Shown here: positions 26,108 through 35,046 of the stretch, piece after piece | Numbering within the stretch: the stretch's first letter is position 1 | Layout of the letters: every line of letters starts with the position of its first letter | NCBI GenBank assembly: GCA_964630305.1 | Contig: CAZVTR010000001.1 | Coordinates: 62,001-126,000, forward strand | Direction: 5' to 3' | DNA from: JAKPPT01 sp964630305 | GTDB taxonomy: Bacteria > Spirochaetota > Spirochaetia > Treponematales > UBA12059 | Length of the DNA stretch: 64,000 bases | Program-made: the position numbers and the translations under genes | The notes under the pieces: model-generated | The model's database searches: none | The model's input: only the letters and a program-made list of their open reading frames with translations | Told to the model about the DNA's origin: nothing

Positions 26108-26998
26108 ATGAAAGAAGCACTGCATACAGATTATTCACGCCGCTTTGGAGTTTGGATATCGGCGACAAAAAGACTATCTCCGCTCACCCATGAAGTATAC
26201 ATGAGGGAAGTAAATTATCTACTAGCATGGATTAGTAATAAAAATTTAAATGTATGCACCGTTTCCAGTTCTGAGCTTGTTGAATATCTTGTATACAGAA
26301 AATCTGCAAACTTATCAGGAAGAACAATAAATCGAATACTTTCCAGTTTGCGCGCATTTTTTAAATTCTTAAGACTTGAAAAAATTAGAAATGATGATCC
26401 TTGCGAGCTTTTGGAGTCTCCAAAACAAAAAAAGCCGCTGCCTGAGGTATTTAAACCTGAGGAAATAGAAGCGCTCTTAAATGCAATCGATATTACAAGC
26501 GCAGTAGGTTTAAGGGACAGAGCTCTGTTTGAGCTTATCTACTCGTGCGGACTCAGAATCTCAGAAGCAGCAAACCTTTGTTTTAGCAATGTCTTTGCCG
26601 AAGAAAAAATTCTTCGGATTACTGGAAAGCGAATGAAGGAACGAATTATTCCATTTGGCGACGAAGCAGCGTACTGGCTTTCAAAATATCTTGGAGAAGC
26701 ATACCCAAAGCTCAAAAAATCTTTTTCAAAAGATTTTGTTTTTTTAAATAAAAATGGAAAAGGAATTTCTCGGAAAGGTATTTGGAAGCGTTTTTCCGAA
26801 CTGCGTGCATTGGCTCATGTCGATGGAAAAGTTCATTCCTTGCGACATTCCTTTGCTACACACCTCCTTGCAGGTGGAGCAGACTTACGAACACTGCAGG
26901 AACTGCTTGGTCATGCAGATATAGCAACAACGCAAATTTATACCCATGTAGATGAAGATAAGTTGGCAGAAATACATGAAGCATATTTTGAAAAGTAA
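26108..26998 (+). CDS. Tyrosine recombinase XerC/XerD family (first copy)
   Basis: Xer recombinases resolve chromosome dimers at the dif site during division. The 296-residue protein has an N-terminal SAM-like domain, then catalytic residues Arg (SCGLRISEA), Lys (GKRMKER), HSLRHSFATHL, GHADIATTQ and the nucleophile Tyr in IYTHV. All key residues are present, so it looks active. It starts two bases after ftsZ, tying it to division. A second family member lies 3.8 kb downstream, and the two may act as the XerC and XerD pair. Which is C and which is D cannot be decided from sequence alone. Confidence 0.9.
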   Translation: MKEALHTDYSRRFGVWISATKRLSPLTHEVYMREVNYLLAWISNKNLNVCTVSSSELVEYLVYRKSANLSGRTINRILSSLRAFFKFLRLEKIRNDDPCELLESPKQKKPLPEVFKPEEIEALLNAIDITSAVGLRDRALFELIYSCGLRISEAANLCFSNVFAEEKILRITGKRMKERIIPFGDEAAYWLSKYLGEAYPKLKKSFSKDFVFLNKNGKGISRKGIWKRFSELRALAHVDGKVHSLRHSFATHLLAGGADLRTLQELLGHADIATTQIYTHVDEDKLAEIHEAYFEK

Positions 26999-27054
26999 TT
27001 GCATGCAGTACGCTGAGTAACTAAGGAATGATATTATAATGGGGAGGAAATGCT

Positions 27055-27795
27055 ATGCAAAAAAAAATAATATTGATTATTGCTATTTTTAGCGCAGCAT
27101 GGATGATATCAGCATGCAAGCAGCAGGAGAAAAACCTTCTTGAGCGTATGTTTGATATTGAATCGAGAAGCAAGCAAGGTGTCAGTCCCTCCCGCATTGA
27201 TGAGCTTCAAAATGCGATAAAAGAATCTCAAGCAAAAGTAGAAAAAGTTATTGCAGAAAGTGAAAATCTAGCTTCATTTTGGCGTTTGTTAACCGTTCGT
27301 TACAGCGAAGCAGGAATGTTTGGTGAAGCGTTTGAAGCAGCAAAAAAAGCACTTTCATTTAATCCAAATGATGCAGGTCTCTATTATCTCCTAGGGGTTT
27401 CGGCAGGCAATATGGCAAAGACAGCCATTACAGAAACAACAAACCCTCAAGCAGCACGAAAACGATGGCTTGAAACTTCTGAATCGGCATATCTTACTGC
27501 ATTGAAATTAGATCCTAAAAATTATCGCAGCATGTATGGGCTTGCGGTCCTGTATGTTTTTGAGCTTGATAGTCCTGAGCTGGCCCTGCCATACTTGGAA
27601 AATTATCTTTCGGTTCAAGAGAAAGATGTTGATGCTTTCTTTTTATACGGAAGGGCATTGTATGCGACAGGAAGACTCCAGGATGCTGTGAATGCATATG
27701 GAAATGCTGCAAAATATGCCGGCAGCAAAGAAAAACGCCAACTTGCTGAACAGCATCAAAAAACTATTCTGGACGAGTTGTATGGATCAAAGTAA
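27055..27795 (+). CDS. TPR-repeat lipoprotein
   Basis: The N-terminus is a lipoprotein signal peptide with MISAC near residue 21, so the protein is lipid-anchored. The mature part carries tetratricopeptide-like helices (for example FGEAFEAAKKALSFNPND, LPYLENYLSVQEKD and LQDAVNAYGNAAKYAGS), a scaffold for protein contacts. Its partner is unknown. A GGGGAGG site precedes the ATG, and TATAAT at 27035-27040 could be a -10 element but lacks a clear -35. It overlaps dprA by 14 bases, so the two are translated together. Confidence 0.85.
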   Translation: MQKKIILIIAIFSAAWMISACKQQEKNLLERMFDIESRSKQGVSPSRIDELQNAIKESQAKVEKVIAESENLASFWRLLTVRYSEAGMFGEAFEAAKKALSFNPNDAGLYYLLGVSAGNMAKTAITETTNPQAARKRWLETSESAYLTALKLDPKNYRSMYGLAVLYVFELDSPELALPYLENYLSVQEKDVDAFFLYGRALYATGRLQDAVNAYGNAAKYAGSKEKRQLAEQHQKTILDELYGSK

Positions 27796-28672
27796 ACTGT
27801 TTCAACGTTTGTACCTTAATACAGTTGCAGGCTTAAATGCGCTTGATAGGATATGTCTTGATGATATCTTGAATGGTGAAATTTTACCTGTTTGTCTCTC
27901 TCAATCAAATGTTGAAGAGTTAGCGCAGAAACGCATTGATTCATTGCACTGGGATCCGGATAGCTGGAAACGTAAAGCAGAAGAACTGGTGCTGCTCTGT
28001 GAAAAGCAATCTATAATGTGCATATCATTTTTTGATGAAACATATCCATCGCTTTTACGTGAAACAGCGCGTCCTCCCTATCTGTTGTTTGTTCGCGGAA
28101 ACTATCGTATATTGAACATGCACTGTATCACGATTGTAGGCACACGGTATCCTACAGGACTTGGTTTTGAAACTGCTCATGAGTTTGGCAAAACTGCTGG
28201 TGAACGTGGTTTAGTAGTTGTATCGGGATTAGCGCGAGGAATTGATACAGCTAGTCATGCTGGAGCATTACACGGCAACGGTTATACTATTGCAGTCCTT
28301 GGTTCCGGAATTGACTATATATATCCCGCAGGAAATAGGAGCTTGGCTGAAAAAATTATCGCATCTGGAGGTGTGATTGTTTCTGAATATCCTTGCGGCT
28401 ATAAGCCTGGAAAATATACATTTCCAGAGCGTAATAGAATACTTGCTGGCTTATCGGATGCAACTATAGTTGTTGAAGCACCAGAGGGTTCTGGCGCACT
28501 TATAACTGCTGATTTTGCAGTCAATGAAGGTCGTGATGTATTTGTTTCTGCGCGCTGTATCAATTCTATACGCTCATCTGGATGCAGAGCTTTAGAGCGT
28601 GATGGCGCTAGACTGCTTGATTCAATTGATGAAATTCTGGAACAATATATCGAGACAACATTGCTATTTTAA
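27782..28672 (+). CDS. dprA: DNA processing protein DprA
   Basis: DprA (Smf) loads RecA on incoming single-stranded DNA in transformation and occurs widely outside competent species. I chose ATG 27782 (MDQSKLFQRL); the open frame upstream lies in the lipoprotein gene. The 296-residue protein has the Rossmann-like core GTRYPTGLG, VSGLARGIDTASHAGAL and GSGIDYIYPAGN, then SEYPCG and FPERNRILAGLS. It lacks the C-terminal winged-helix seen in some homologues. Its position before topA matches smf-topA of Bacillus subtilis. Confidence 0.93.
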   Translation: MDQSKLFQRLYLNTVAGLNALDRICLDDILNGEILPVCLSQSNVEELAQKRIDSLHWDPDSWKRKAEELVLLCEKQSIMCISFFDETYPSLLRETARPPYLLFVRGNYRILNMHCITIVGTRYPTGLGFETAHEFGKTAGERGLVVVSGLARGIDTASHAGALHGNGYTIAVLGSGIDYIYPAGNRSLAEKIIASGGVIVSEYPCGYKPGKYTFPERNRILAGLSDATIVVEAPEGSGALITADFAVNEGRDVFVSARCINSIRSSGCRALERDGARLLDSIDEILEQYIETTLLF

Positions 28673-28684
28673 GGAGAACTATTG

Positions 28685-30853
28685 ATGCCCAAAAAAGCTG
28701 CAACTGGAAAAACAGAAACAAAAAAGAAATCGTCTGCACCTGCAAAAAAATCAACAGCTGAAAAACAAAAAATTTTAGTAATTGTAGAATCACCGGCAAA
28801 AGCGAAAACAATAGAGAAATATCTCGGATCTCGCTATAAAGTGCTTGCATCGATGGGGCACCTTATCGACCTTCCGAAATCGCGGCTGGGCATTGATATA
28901 GAACATGATTTTGAACCTGAGTATCTCACCATTCGCGGGAAAGCAAAACTATTAAAGGAATTGCAGCAGGAATCAAAAAAATCTTCACTCGTGCTGCTGG
29001 CTTCTGATAATGACCGTGAAGGTGAAGCAATAGCCTATCACATACAGCATGCGATTGCAGCAAAAGTACCTGATAAAGAAGTAAAACGAATTGTTTTTAA
29101 TGAAGTAACGCCGAACGCAATCCGTGAGGCCGTGCAGGAGCCTCATGAAATTGATGAGTATAAAGTTGCGGCACAAAAGGCACGAAGAATTCTTGACAGG
29201 TTAGTTGGTTATCATTTATCGCCATTGCTCTGGAAAAAAGTAAAAAATGGTTTATCCGCAGGAAGAGTTCAGTCAGTGGCACTGCGTCTCATATGTGAAC
29301 GTGAGACAGAAGTCGAAGAGTTTATTCCCGAAGAGTATTGGACGCTCGAAGCAGAGTTTAAAAAAGGAAGGCATAAGTTTTCTGCTGAGCTCATACAGTT
29401 TAGACAGGAAAAGCCAGACTTAAAAAAAGAAGCTGATGTTCAAGCTGTTATTGATGCAATCAGTGGCAAACCCTGTATTGTTACCGAAAGAAAAGATCAG
29501 GAAAAAACACAACGTCCTAAACCGCCTTTTACAACATCTAAGCTGCAGCAGGCAGCTGCATCGCGGCTCGGCTTTACCGGCAAAAAAACTATGCAGATTG
29601 CTCAGCAGCTCTATGAAGGAATTACTATAGGTTCAAGCCGTATAGGTCTCATAACCTATATGCGTACCGATTCGGTGCGAATTTCTCCGGTTGCGCTAAA
29701 TGAAGTGCGCAATTATATTAAAAATACTTATCCTGAGGAATTACCTGCAGAACCTGTTTATTATCAGAGTGCAGGAAAGGTTCAGGATGCTCATGAGGCA
29801 ATTCGGCCGACAATCATTGAATACACACCAGATTCAATTCAAAAATATCTCAACCGCGATCAATATAGGTTGTATGCGTTGATATGGGAACAATTTGTAG
29901 CATCGCAGATGCTTCCAGCAAAGTTTTTGAGCACAGCTTACACAATTACTGCGGGAGATGCAGTGTTCCGAGCTTCAAGTTCATTGCTTGTACAAAAAGG
30001 TTTTTATAAAGTATTACAGCTTTCTGTTTCAAGAGATGAAAAGGAAAAAGTTATTCCGGAACTACAGATTAATGAAGTGCTAACGCTGGTAGGCTATAAA
30101 CCCGAACAGCATTTTACACAGGGACCTGCACGGTATACCGATGCTTCAATCGTCAAAGTGCTTGAAGAAAAAGGTATTGGCCGTCCATCTACTTATGCGC
30201 CAATTATATCAACACTGCTTGAACGCTATTATATAACCCGTGAAAATAAACAGCTGGTTCCAACCCAGCTAGGAAAAATAATAAACTCAATTTTAGTTGA
30301 ATATTTTCCAGATATCATTGATGTTGTGTTTACCGCAAATATGGAAAGTTTGCTCGATGAAGTAGAGGACGCACATAGAGACTGGATTACTCCTGTTCGT
30401 GATTTCTTTAATCCATTTTATAAAAAAGTTCAGGAACTCATGGAGACGCTGGAGTCAATAAAAGGCAAGCTTGATGAGCCTACAGAATTTGTCTGTGAAA
30501 AGTGCGGTAAACCAATGGTAAAAAAATTGGGAAGAAATGGTTTCTTCCTCGCTTGTTCTGGTTTCCCCGAATGCAGAAATACTCGTTCTGTACCGTTAGC
30601 ACGATGCCCACGGAAAGACTGTAACGGTTATATTGTGGCTCGCAAAAAATCACGCGGGAAGGGCAGATTGTTTTATGGATGCACTAATTTCCCGGAGTGC
30701 GATTTTGTAACTTATTTTAAGCCATCAGATACCTATTGTCCAAAATGCGGGTGGTTCCTCGTTGAACGATATGATAAAAAGAATGGCTACCATAAAGCCT
30801 GCATAAACCCTGATTGCGATTACCTTCATACTCAGGATGAACACCATGATTGA
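28685..30853 (+). CDS. topA: DNA topoisomerase I with basic N-terminal extension
   Basis: TopA relaxes negative supercoils by a type IA mechanism. I chose ATG 28685, eight bases after AAGGAG. Residues 1-29 are a Lys/Ala/Thr-rich extension before the Toprim domain (VIVESPAKAKTI and ASDNDREGEA). The catalytic Tyr is in GLITYMRTDSVRIS, the PFTTSKLQQAA region is conserved, and the C-terminus has three four-Cys zinc-finger modules beginning CEKCGK, CPRKDC and CPKCGW. The length, 722 residues, is typical. The extension resembles the ParC tail in composition. Confidence 0.95.
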   Translation: MPKKAATGKTETKKKSSAPAKKSTAEKQKILVIVESPAKAKTIEKYLGSRYKVLASMGHLIDLPKSRLGIDIEHDFEPEYLTIRGKAKLLKELQQESKKSSLVLLASDNDREGEAIAYHIQHAIAAKVPDKEVKRIVFNEVTPNAIREAVQEPHEIDEYKVAAQKARRILDRLVGYHLSPLLWKKVKNGLSAGRVQSVALRLICERETEVEEFIPEEYWTLEAEFKKGRHKFSAELIQFRQEKPDLKKEADVQAVIDAISGKPCIVTERKDQEKTQRPKPPFTTSKLQQAAASRLGFTGKKTMQIAQQLYEGITIGSSRIGLITYMRTDSVRISPVALNEVRNYIKNTYPEELPAEPVYYQSAGKVQDAHEAIRPTIIEYTPDSIQKYLNRDQYRLYALIWEQFVASQMLPAKFLSTAYTITAGDAVFRASSSLLVQKGFYKVLQLSVSRDEKEKVIPELQINEVLTLVGYKPEQHFTQGPARYTDASIVKVLEEKGIGRPSTYAPIISTLLERYYITRENKQLVPTQLGKIINSILVEYFPDIIDVVFTANMESLLDEVEDAHRDWITPVRDFFNPFYKKVQELMETLESIKGKLDEPTEFVCEKCGKPMVKKLGRNGFFLACSGFPECRNTRSVPLARCPRKDCNGYIVARKKSRGKGRLFYGCTNFPECDFVTYFKPSDTYCPKCGWFLVERYDKKNGYHKACINPDCDYLHTQDEHHD

Positions 30854-31751
30854 AGAATATATAACCTATATTGCAGCAGTAAAAAATTTATCCTCTCGCA
30901 CAATAGATTCCTATAGGGAAGATTTAAAACTGTTTGCTTCTTTTTGTGAAGCAGAGCATATTCACATACTTGACGTACAACCAGAAACAATACTCCATTA
31001 TATTGCCTGGCTTTCAGAAAAGAAGTATTCCAGGGCTTCAGTTAATAGAATGCTTTCTTCCATTAAAGGATTTTTTCGTTATTGTCTTCGTTTTGGAAAA
31101 ATAGCTGTAAATCCCGCAAACGATATTGAATCGGTGCCAGGTAAAAGAAAATTGCCTAATTTTTTATTTGAAAGCGAAATTGAAGCATTGCAGGAAATTA
31201 TTGGTAATACAGCATCTTTTACTGGTGCAAGAAATCAGGCGCTGCTTGCCGTGCTGTTCAGTACTGGATGCCGTGTTTCAGAAATTGCAAACATAAAGCT
31301 TGAAGACATTAATTTTGATAAACATTCAATCCGTGTAACGGGAAAAGGTTCAAAAGAGCGACAAGTGTTTCTCTCGTCACATGCTGAGAATGCTCTAAAA
31401 AATTATCTTGCATACCGCCAGGCTTTGCAGGGAATAAATACTAGTTATGTTTTTGTCAATCGTTTAGGAAAACCATTAACTCGAAGAGGTATAGCATATA
31501 TTCTTGATGTACTTCAGCAAAAAAGTAATATAAAAAAACATGTGACCCCGCATATGCTCAGGCACAGTTTTGCTACAAAACTTGTTTCAAATGGTGCTGA
31601 TATACGTTCAGTTCAAGCTATGCTAGGCCATGAAAACTTATCTACGACACAGATTTATACACATGTAGATCTCGAACGACTTCGAAATGTCTATAGAGAG
31701 GCACACCCTCATTCGGTACGAAAAAATGAAAACCTGGAGGAACATACATGA
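30846..31751 (+). CDS. xerC: Tyrosine recombinase XerC/XerD family (second copy)
   Basis: This is a second Xer recombinase, about 301 residues, with Arg (STGCRVSEI), Lys (GKGSKER), HMLRHSFATKL, GHENLSTTQ and Tyr in IYTHV. It sits between topA and hslV, the place of codV (xerC) in Bacillus subtilis, which is why I use that symbol; the C/D choice is inference. I chose ATG 30846 because AGGA is nine bases upstream, while ATG 30837 has no site. It overlaps the topA end by eight bases and the hslV start by four (ATGA). Confidence 0.88.
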   Translation: MIEEYITYIAAVKNLSSRTIDSYREDLKLFASFCEAEHIHILDVQPETILHYIAWLSEKKYSRASVNRMLSSIKGFFRYCLRFGKIAVNPANDIESVPGKRKLPNFLFESEIEALQEIIGNTASFTGARNQALLAVLFSTGCRVSEIANIKLEDINFDKHSIRVTGKGSKERQVFLSSHAENALKNYLAYRQALQGINTSYVFVNRLGKPLTRRGIAYILDVLQQKSNIKKHVTPHMLRHSFATKLVSNGADIRSVQAMLGHENLSTTQIYTHVDLERLRNVYREAHPHSVRKNENLEEHT

Positions 31752-32293
31752 AGAAGTATCCCGAAATACGGAGCACGACAATTCTTGCGGTTAAAAAGAA
31801 TGGTAAAGTAGCAATGGCTGGAGACGGTCAGGTTACGCTTGGAAATACGGTTATAAAAAGCAATGCGCGAAAAATAAGAAAAATATATAACGATACAATT
31901 CTTGCTGGCTTTGCAGGTGCAACAGCTGATGCTTTTACGCTGCTTGAAAGATTTGAAGAAAAAGTGAAAGAATTTTCGGGCGATATTTTACGTGCATCGG
32001 TAGAGCTTGCAAAAGACTGGCGCACCGATAAAATGCTCAGAAAACTAGAAGCAATGATGATTGTGGCAAATGCTGAAAAAATATTATTGCTTTCTGGAAC
32101 TGGTGATGTTATTGAACCTTCCGATAATGCTATTGCAATAGGTTCTGGCGGTCCTTATGCGTATGCTGCCGCAATGGCATATCTAGAAAGTTCAGAGTAC
32201 AGTGCCAGTGAAATTGCTCGAAAGAGCCTTGCCATCGCAGGGGGCATATGCATTTATACGAACAGAGAAATACTGGTAGAGGAGCTTCCATGA
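31748..32293 (+). CDS. hslV: ATP-dependent protease subunit HslV
   Basis: HslV (ClpQ) is the proteolytic core of the HslUV complex. It is a 181-residue, proteasome-beta-like N-terminal threonine hydrolase. After removal of a short propeptide (to about residue 9) the nucleophile Thr starts TTILAVKKNGK, with the conserved MAGDGQVTLG and KIRKI segments following. It overlaps both the upstream xer gene (ATGA) and hslU (four bases), showing tight coupling. Confidence 0.96.
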   Translation: MKKYPEIRSTTILAVKKNGKVAMAGDGQVTLGNTVIKSNARKIRKIYNDTILAGFAGATADAFTLLERFEEKVKEFSGDILRASVELAKDWRTDKMLRKLEAMMIVANAEKILLLSGTGDVIEPSDNAIAIGSGGPYAYAAAMAYLESSEYSASEIARKSLAIAGGICIYTNREILVEELP

Positions 32294-33633
32294 ACGATTT
32301 TGAAACATTGACGCCAAAAAAAATAGTAGAAGAACTCGATAGATTTATCATTGGTCAAACTAAAGCAAAAAAAGCCGTAGCGATAGCTCTTCGCAATCGG
32401 ATACGCCGCATGAAACTAGCACCCGAAGATCGTGAAGAGATAGCGCCTAAAAATATTCTTATGATTGGTCCTACCGGTGTCGGAAAAACTGAAATTGCGC
32501 GCCGCTTAGCAAAACTATGCAACGCCCCGTTTGTAAAAGTTGAGGCTACAAAGTATACCGAAGTTGGTTACGTAGGAAGAGATGTTGAATCGATGATACG
32601 AGACTTAATGGCTGCCGGTTACCGGATGGTTATGGAAGAACTTAGGGAAGAAGTGTTAAATACTGCACAACAGAAAGTCACTGACCGTATACTCGATGCA
32701 TTGTTGCCAGGTGTTCAGCCTCAAACACAGAGTGAAAACGTTATCACACCTAATCCAACGCGGGAGTGGTTAAAAGGCCAGCTCGAGCGTGGAGAATTAG
32801 ATGACCGAGAAATAGAAATTGAAGTAACTACGCAAAACGGTGGTGCTCTCGAAATTTTTGCAGGCCAGCCGTTCGAGGATTTAGAAAGTACTTTTTCAGG
32901 CATTGCAGGGTTGTTTGGCGGCAAAGGCAAAAAAAAGCGACGCATGAAGATTCGTGAAGCCCGCAATGTACTTTTACAGGAAGAATCAGAAAAACTCATC
33001 GATAAAGATAAAGCTACTGAGATTGCTCGGGAACGCGTTGAACAGAATGGAATAATCTTTGTTGATGAAATAGACAAAATAGCATCACGAGCAGGACAGA
33101 CATCTTCTATCGATGTTTCCCGCGAAGGTGTTCAGCGCGATATTCTGCCAATTGTGGAAGGTTCAAAAGTAAGCACAAGGTATGGCATTGTCGATACGAC
33201 GCATATACTCTTTATTGCTGCAGGCGCTTTTACGGTTTCAAAACCAACTGATTTGATACCTGAACTTCAGGGACGTTTCCCCATTCGAGTAGAGCTTGAC
33301 TCGCTCAATGCAGCAGATTTTGAAAAGATTCTTATAGAACCAGAAAACTCATTGATAAGGCAGTATACACAATTGCTTGAAACAGAGTCGGTAAAACTTA
33401 CTTTTACACCGCAGGCTATTCATGAACTTGCAGTTATTTGTGAACAGGCCAATAAGCAAACAGAGAATATTGGAGCGCGGAGACTGCATACCATAATGGA
33501 ACATTTGCTTGAAGACATTTCATTCAGCGCATCAGAAAAGAAAGGAGAAACAGTAACTATCGATGAGGCATTTGTAGCCGAACGTTTTAAAGGTATCTTT
33601 GAGCGGCCCGATTTGGCAAAATTTATATTATAA
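32290..33633 (+). CDS. hslU: ATP-dependent protease ATPase subunit HslU
   Basis: HslU (ClpY) is the AAA+ unfoldase that feeds proteins into HslV. I chose ATG 32290, giving 447 residues (E. coli has 443); the earlier open frame lies within hslV. Visible are the N-domain start TPKKIVEELDRFI, Walker A GPTGVGKT (60-67), an inserted I-domain with charged segments, Walker B IIFVDEIDKIA, and the C-terminal tail ERPDLAKFIL that docks in HslV. It is followed after 43 bases by flgB. Confidence 0.96.
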   Translation: MNDFETLTPKKIVEELDRFIIGQTKAKKAVAIALRNRIRRMKLAPEDREEIAPKNILMIGPTGVGKTEIARRLAKLCNAPFVKVEATKYTEVGYVGRDVESMIRDLMAAGYRMVMEELREEVLNTAQQKVTDRILDALLPGVQPQTQSENVITPNPTREWLKGQLERGELDDREIEIEVTTQNGGALEIFAGQPFEDLESTFSGIAGLFGGKGKKKRRMKIREARNVLLQEESEKLIDKDKATEIARERVEQNGIIFVDEIDKIASRAGQTSSIDVSREGVQRDILPIVEGSKVSTRYGIVDTTHILFIAAGAFTVSKPTDLIPELQGRFPIRVELDSLNAADFEKILIEPENSLIRQYTQLLETESVKLTFTPQAIHELAVICEQANKQTENIGARRLHTIMEHLLEDISFSASEKKGETVTIDEAFVAERFKGIFERPDLAKFIL

Positions 33634-33655
33634 GCTCAAGTTGCTGTGCCGATAG
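33629..33655 (+). promoter_or_regulatory. Possible sigma28-like sequence before flgB
   Basis: GCCGATAG (33648-33655) resembles the sigma28 -10 GCCGATAA, with a weak TATA (for TAAA) 15 bases upstream. The placement, just before flgB in the 43-base gap, is suggestive. However, the same octamer also occurs inside fliA, so chance is a real explanation. Confidence 0.25.
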
Positions 33656-33676
33656 TAAGTTTAAGAGAGGTTTCGT

Positions 33677-34096
33677 ATGCTTGAAAATACACGATTTGGC
33701 AAAACTATTGAATTACTTTCCCGCTCTATGGATGTTGCCATGTTACGGCGGGATGTTATAGCAAATAATATCGCCAACGCTGATGTGCCTAATTTCAAGC
33801 GTTCAGAGATTAATTTTGAATCTGCACTCAAGCGTGCCCTGGATTCAGAGAATTATCAGCCAAAACTTGAGCTTATAACAACAGACCCTCGGCATATTCC
33901 TTCGTATAAAAAGATTGACTGGCGCTCAGTTCAGCCACGAAGGGTTCTTGATTATCTTTCAACCGAGAAAAACAACGGCAATAATGTGAATCCGGAAGAA
34001 GAACTTATGGCATCCTTGCAAAATCAGCTCATGTACACACTGATGACTCAGGCAGCAAATTTTGAATTTAACCAGGTTAATCTGGTATTACGGTAG
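33677..34096 (+). CDS. flgB: Flagellar basal-body rod protein FlgB
   Basis: FlgB forms the proximal rod of the flagellar basal body. The 139-residue protein has the N-terminal rod motif DVIANNIANADVPNFKR, shared by rod and hook proteins, and a C-terminal helical segment (QNQLMYTLMTQAANFEFNQV) that completes the coiled coil. A GAGAGG site precedes the ATG. It opens the flagellar series, in the same order (flgB-flgC-fliE-fliF) as in Borrelia and Bacillus. Confidence 0.94.
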   Translation: MLENTRFGKTIELLSRSMDVAMLRRDVIANNIANADVPNFKRSEINFESALKRALDSENYQPKLELITTDPRHIPSYKKIDWRSVQPRRVLDYLSTEKNNGNNVNPEEELMASLQNQLMYTLMTQAANFEFNQVNLVLR

Positions 34097-34105
34097 GGGT
34101 AAACT

Positions 34106-34564
34106 ATGGGATTGTTTTCATCAATTAATATAGCATCGACAGGACTAACTGTAGAACGAATTCGGCAAGATGTTATAGCAAACAATATCGCTAATGTTTC
34201 GACTACGAGAACCCCTGAGGGCGGCCCGTTCAGGAGAAGCAGGGTGATTTTGCGGCCCAAAGTTGACACACCGTATTTTCGTTTGCCGTTTCTTCCTCAG
34301 CAATGGGATAATGGCGCTGGAAGAGGTGTTCGAGTGAGCGAAATTCAAAAAGATATGAGTACGGAAACGAGGCTGGTGTATGATCCGACACATCCAGACG
34401 CAATAAAGACAGGTCCTCGCGCTGGTTATGTGGAAATGCCCAATGTCAATATTGTTACCGAAATGGTTGATTTGATAGCTTCTTCAAGAGCCTATGAAGC
34501 GAATTCATCAATTATTAATGGTTCCAAAGCAATGTTTCTTAAGGCTCTGGAGATTGGAAGATAG
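34106..34564 (+). CDS. flgC: Flagellar basal-body rod protein FlgC
   Basis: FlgC is the second proximal rod protein. It has 152 residues, the N-terminal motif DVIANNIANVSTTRTPEGG, and the C-terminal MPNVNIVTEMVDLIASSRAYEAN, typical of FlgC. A segment in between (FRRSRVILRP) is moderately basic. It starts nine bases after flgB, with ribosome-binding GGGG just upstream. Its product would be exported by the type III apparatus encoded further along this cluster. Confidence 0.95.
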   Translation: MGLFSSINIASTGLTVERIRQDVIANNIANVSTTRTPEGGPFRRSRVILRPKVDTPYFRLPFLPQQWDNGAGRGVRVSEIQKDMSTETRLVYDPTHPDAIKTGPRAGYVEMPNVNIVTEMVDLIASSRAYEANSSIINGSKAMFLKALEIGR

Positions 34565-34574
34565 GGAGGGGTAA

Positions 34575-34988
34575 ATGGCAGTTTCAACAATGGATAGTCT
34601 TATCCAGTATATAAACGTAACCTCAAACAGTTTTAAAAATCCGGAGCAGCCGGCTCTTGCACCGCAGGGTATGCTGGCTCGGGGCGATAAAATAAAATTG
34701 GAAAAAGCAGACCCTCGGCATTTTGTTTCAGAGGGAGTTTTAGGTGCAGAGGAAGATTCCCAGACTACGCCTACGTTTGAAGATGCAATGCTTCAAGCGC
34801 TCAACGGAGTCAATGAGCTCCAAAATGAGAGCAGTGATGCTATTGAGGCAATGCTGACAGATCCTGATTCAATTGATGCGCATGAAGTAACACTAGCTAT
34901 GGCAAAAGCAAATATGTCGCTTAATATAACACGTACTATTCTTGATAGAGTAGTTCGCGCATGGAGAGATTTAATCAATACTCGATAA
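34575..34988 (+). CDS. fliE: Flagellar hook-basal body complex protein FliE
   Basis: FliE joins the MS-ring to the rod and is needed for early export. The C-terminal half is the diagnostic part: FEDAMLQALNGVNELQNESS then DAHEVTLAMAKANMSL and LDRVVRAWRDLINTR. At 137 residues it is longer than E. coli FliE (104), with a variable N-terminal 65 residues. A GGGAGGGG site precedes the ATG, and its place before fliF is the usual one. Confidence 0.94.
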   Translation: MAVSTMDSLIQYINVTSNSFKNPEQPALAPQGMLARGDKIKLEKADPRHFVSEGVLGAEEDSQTTPTFEDAMLQALNGVNELQNESSDAIEAMLTDPDSIDAHEVTLAMAKANMSLNITRTILDRVVRAWRDLINTR

Positions 34989-35046
34989 ACTGTTCTGGGA
35001 GGCACAGTCTGTTGGGTATCTGATTCGTTCGTGACGGGAGGGGAAT

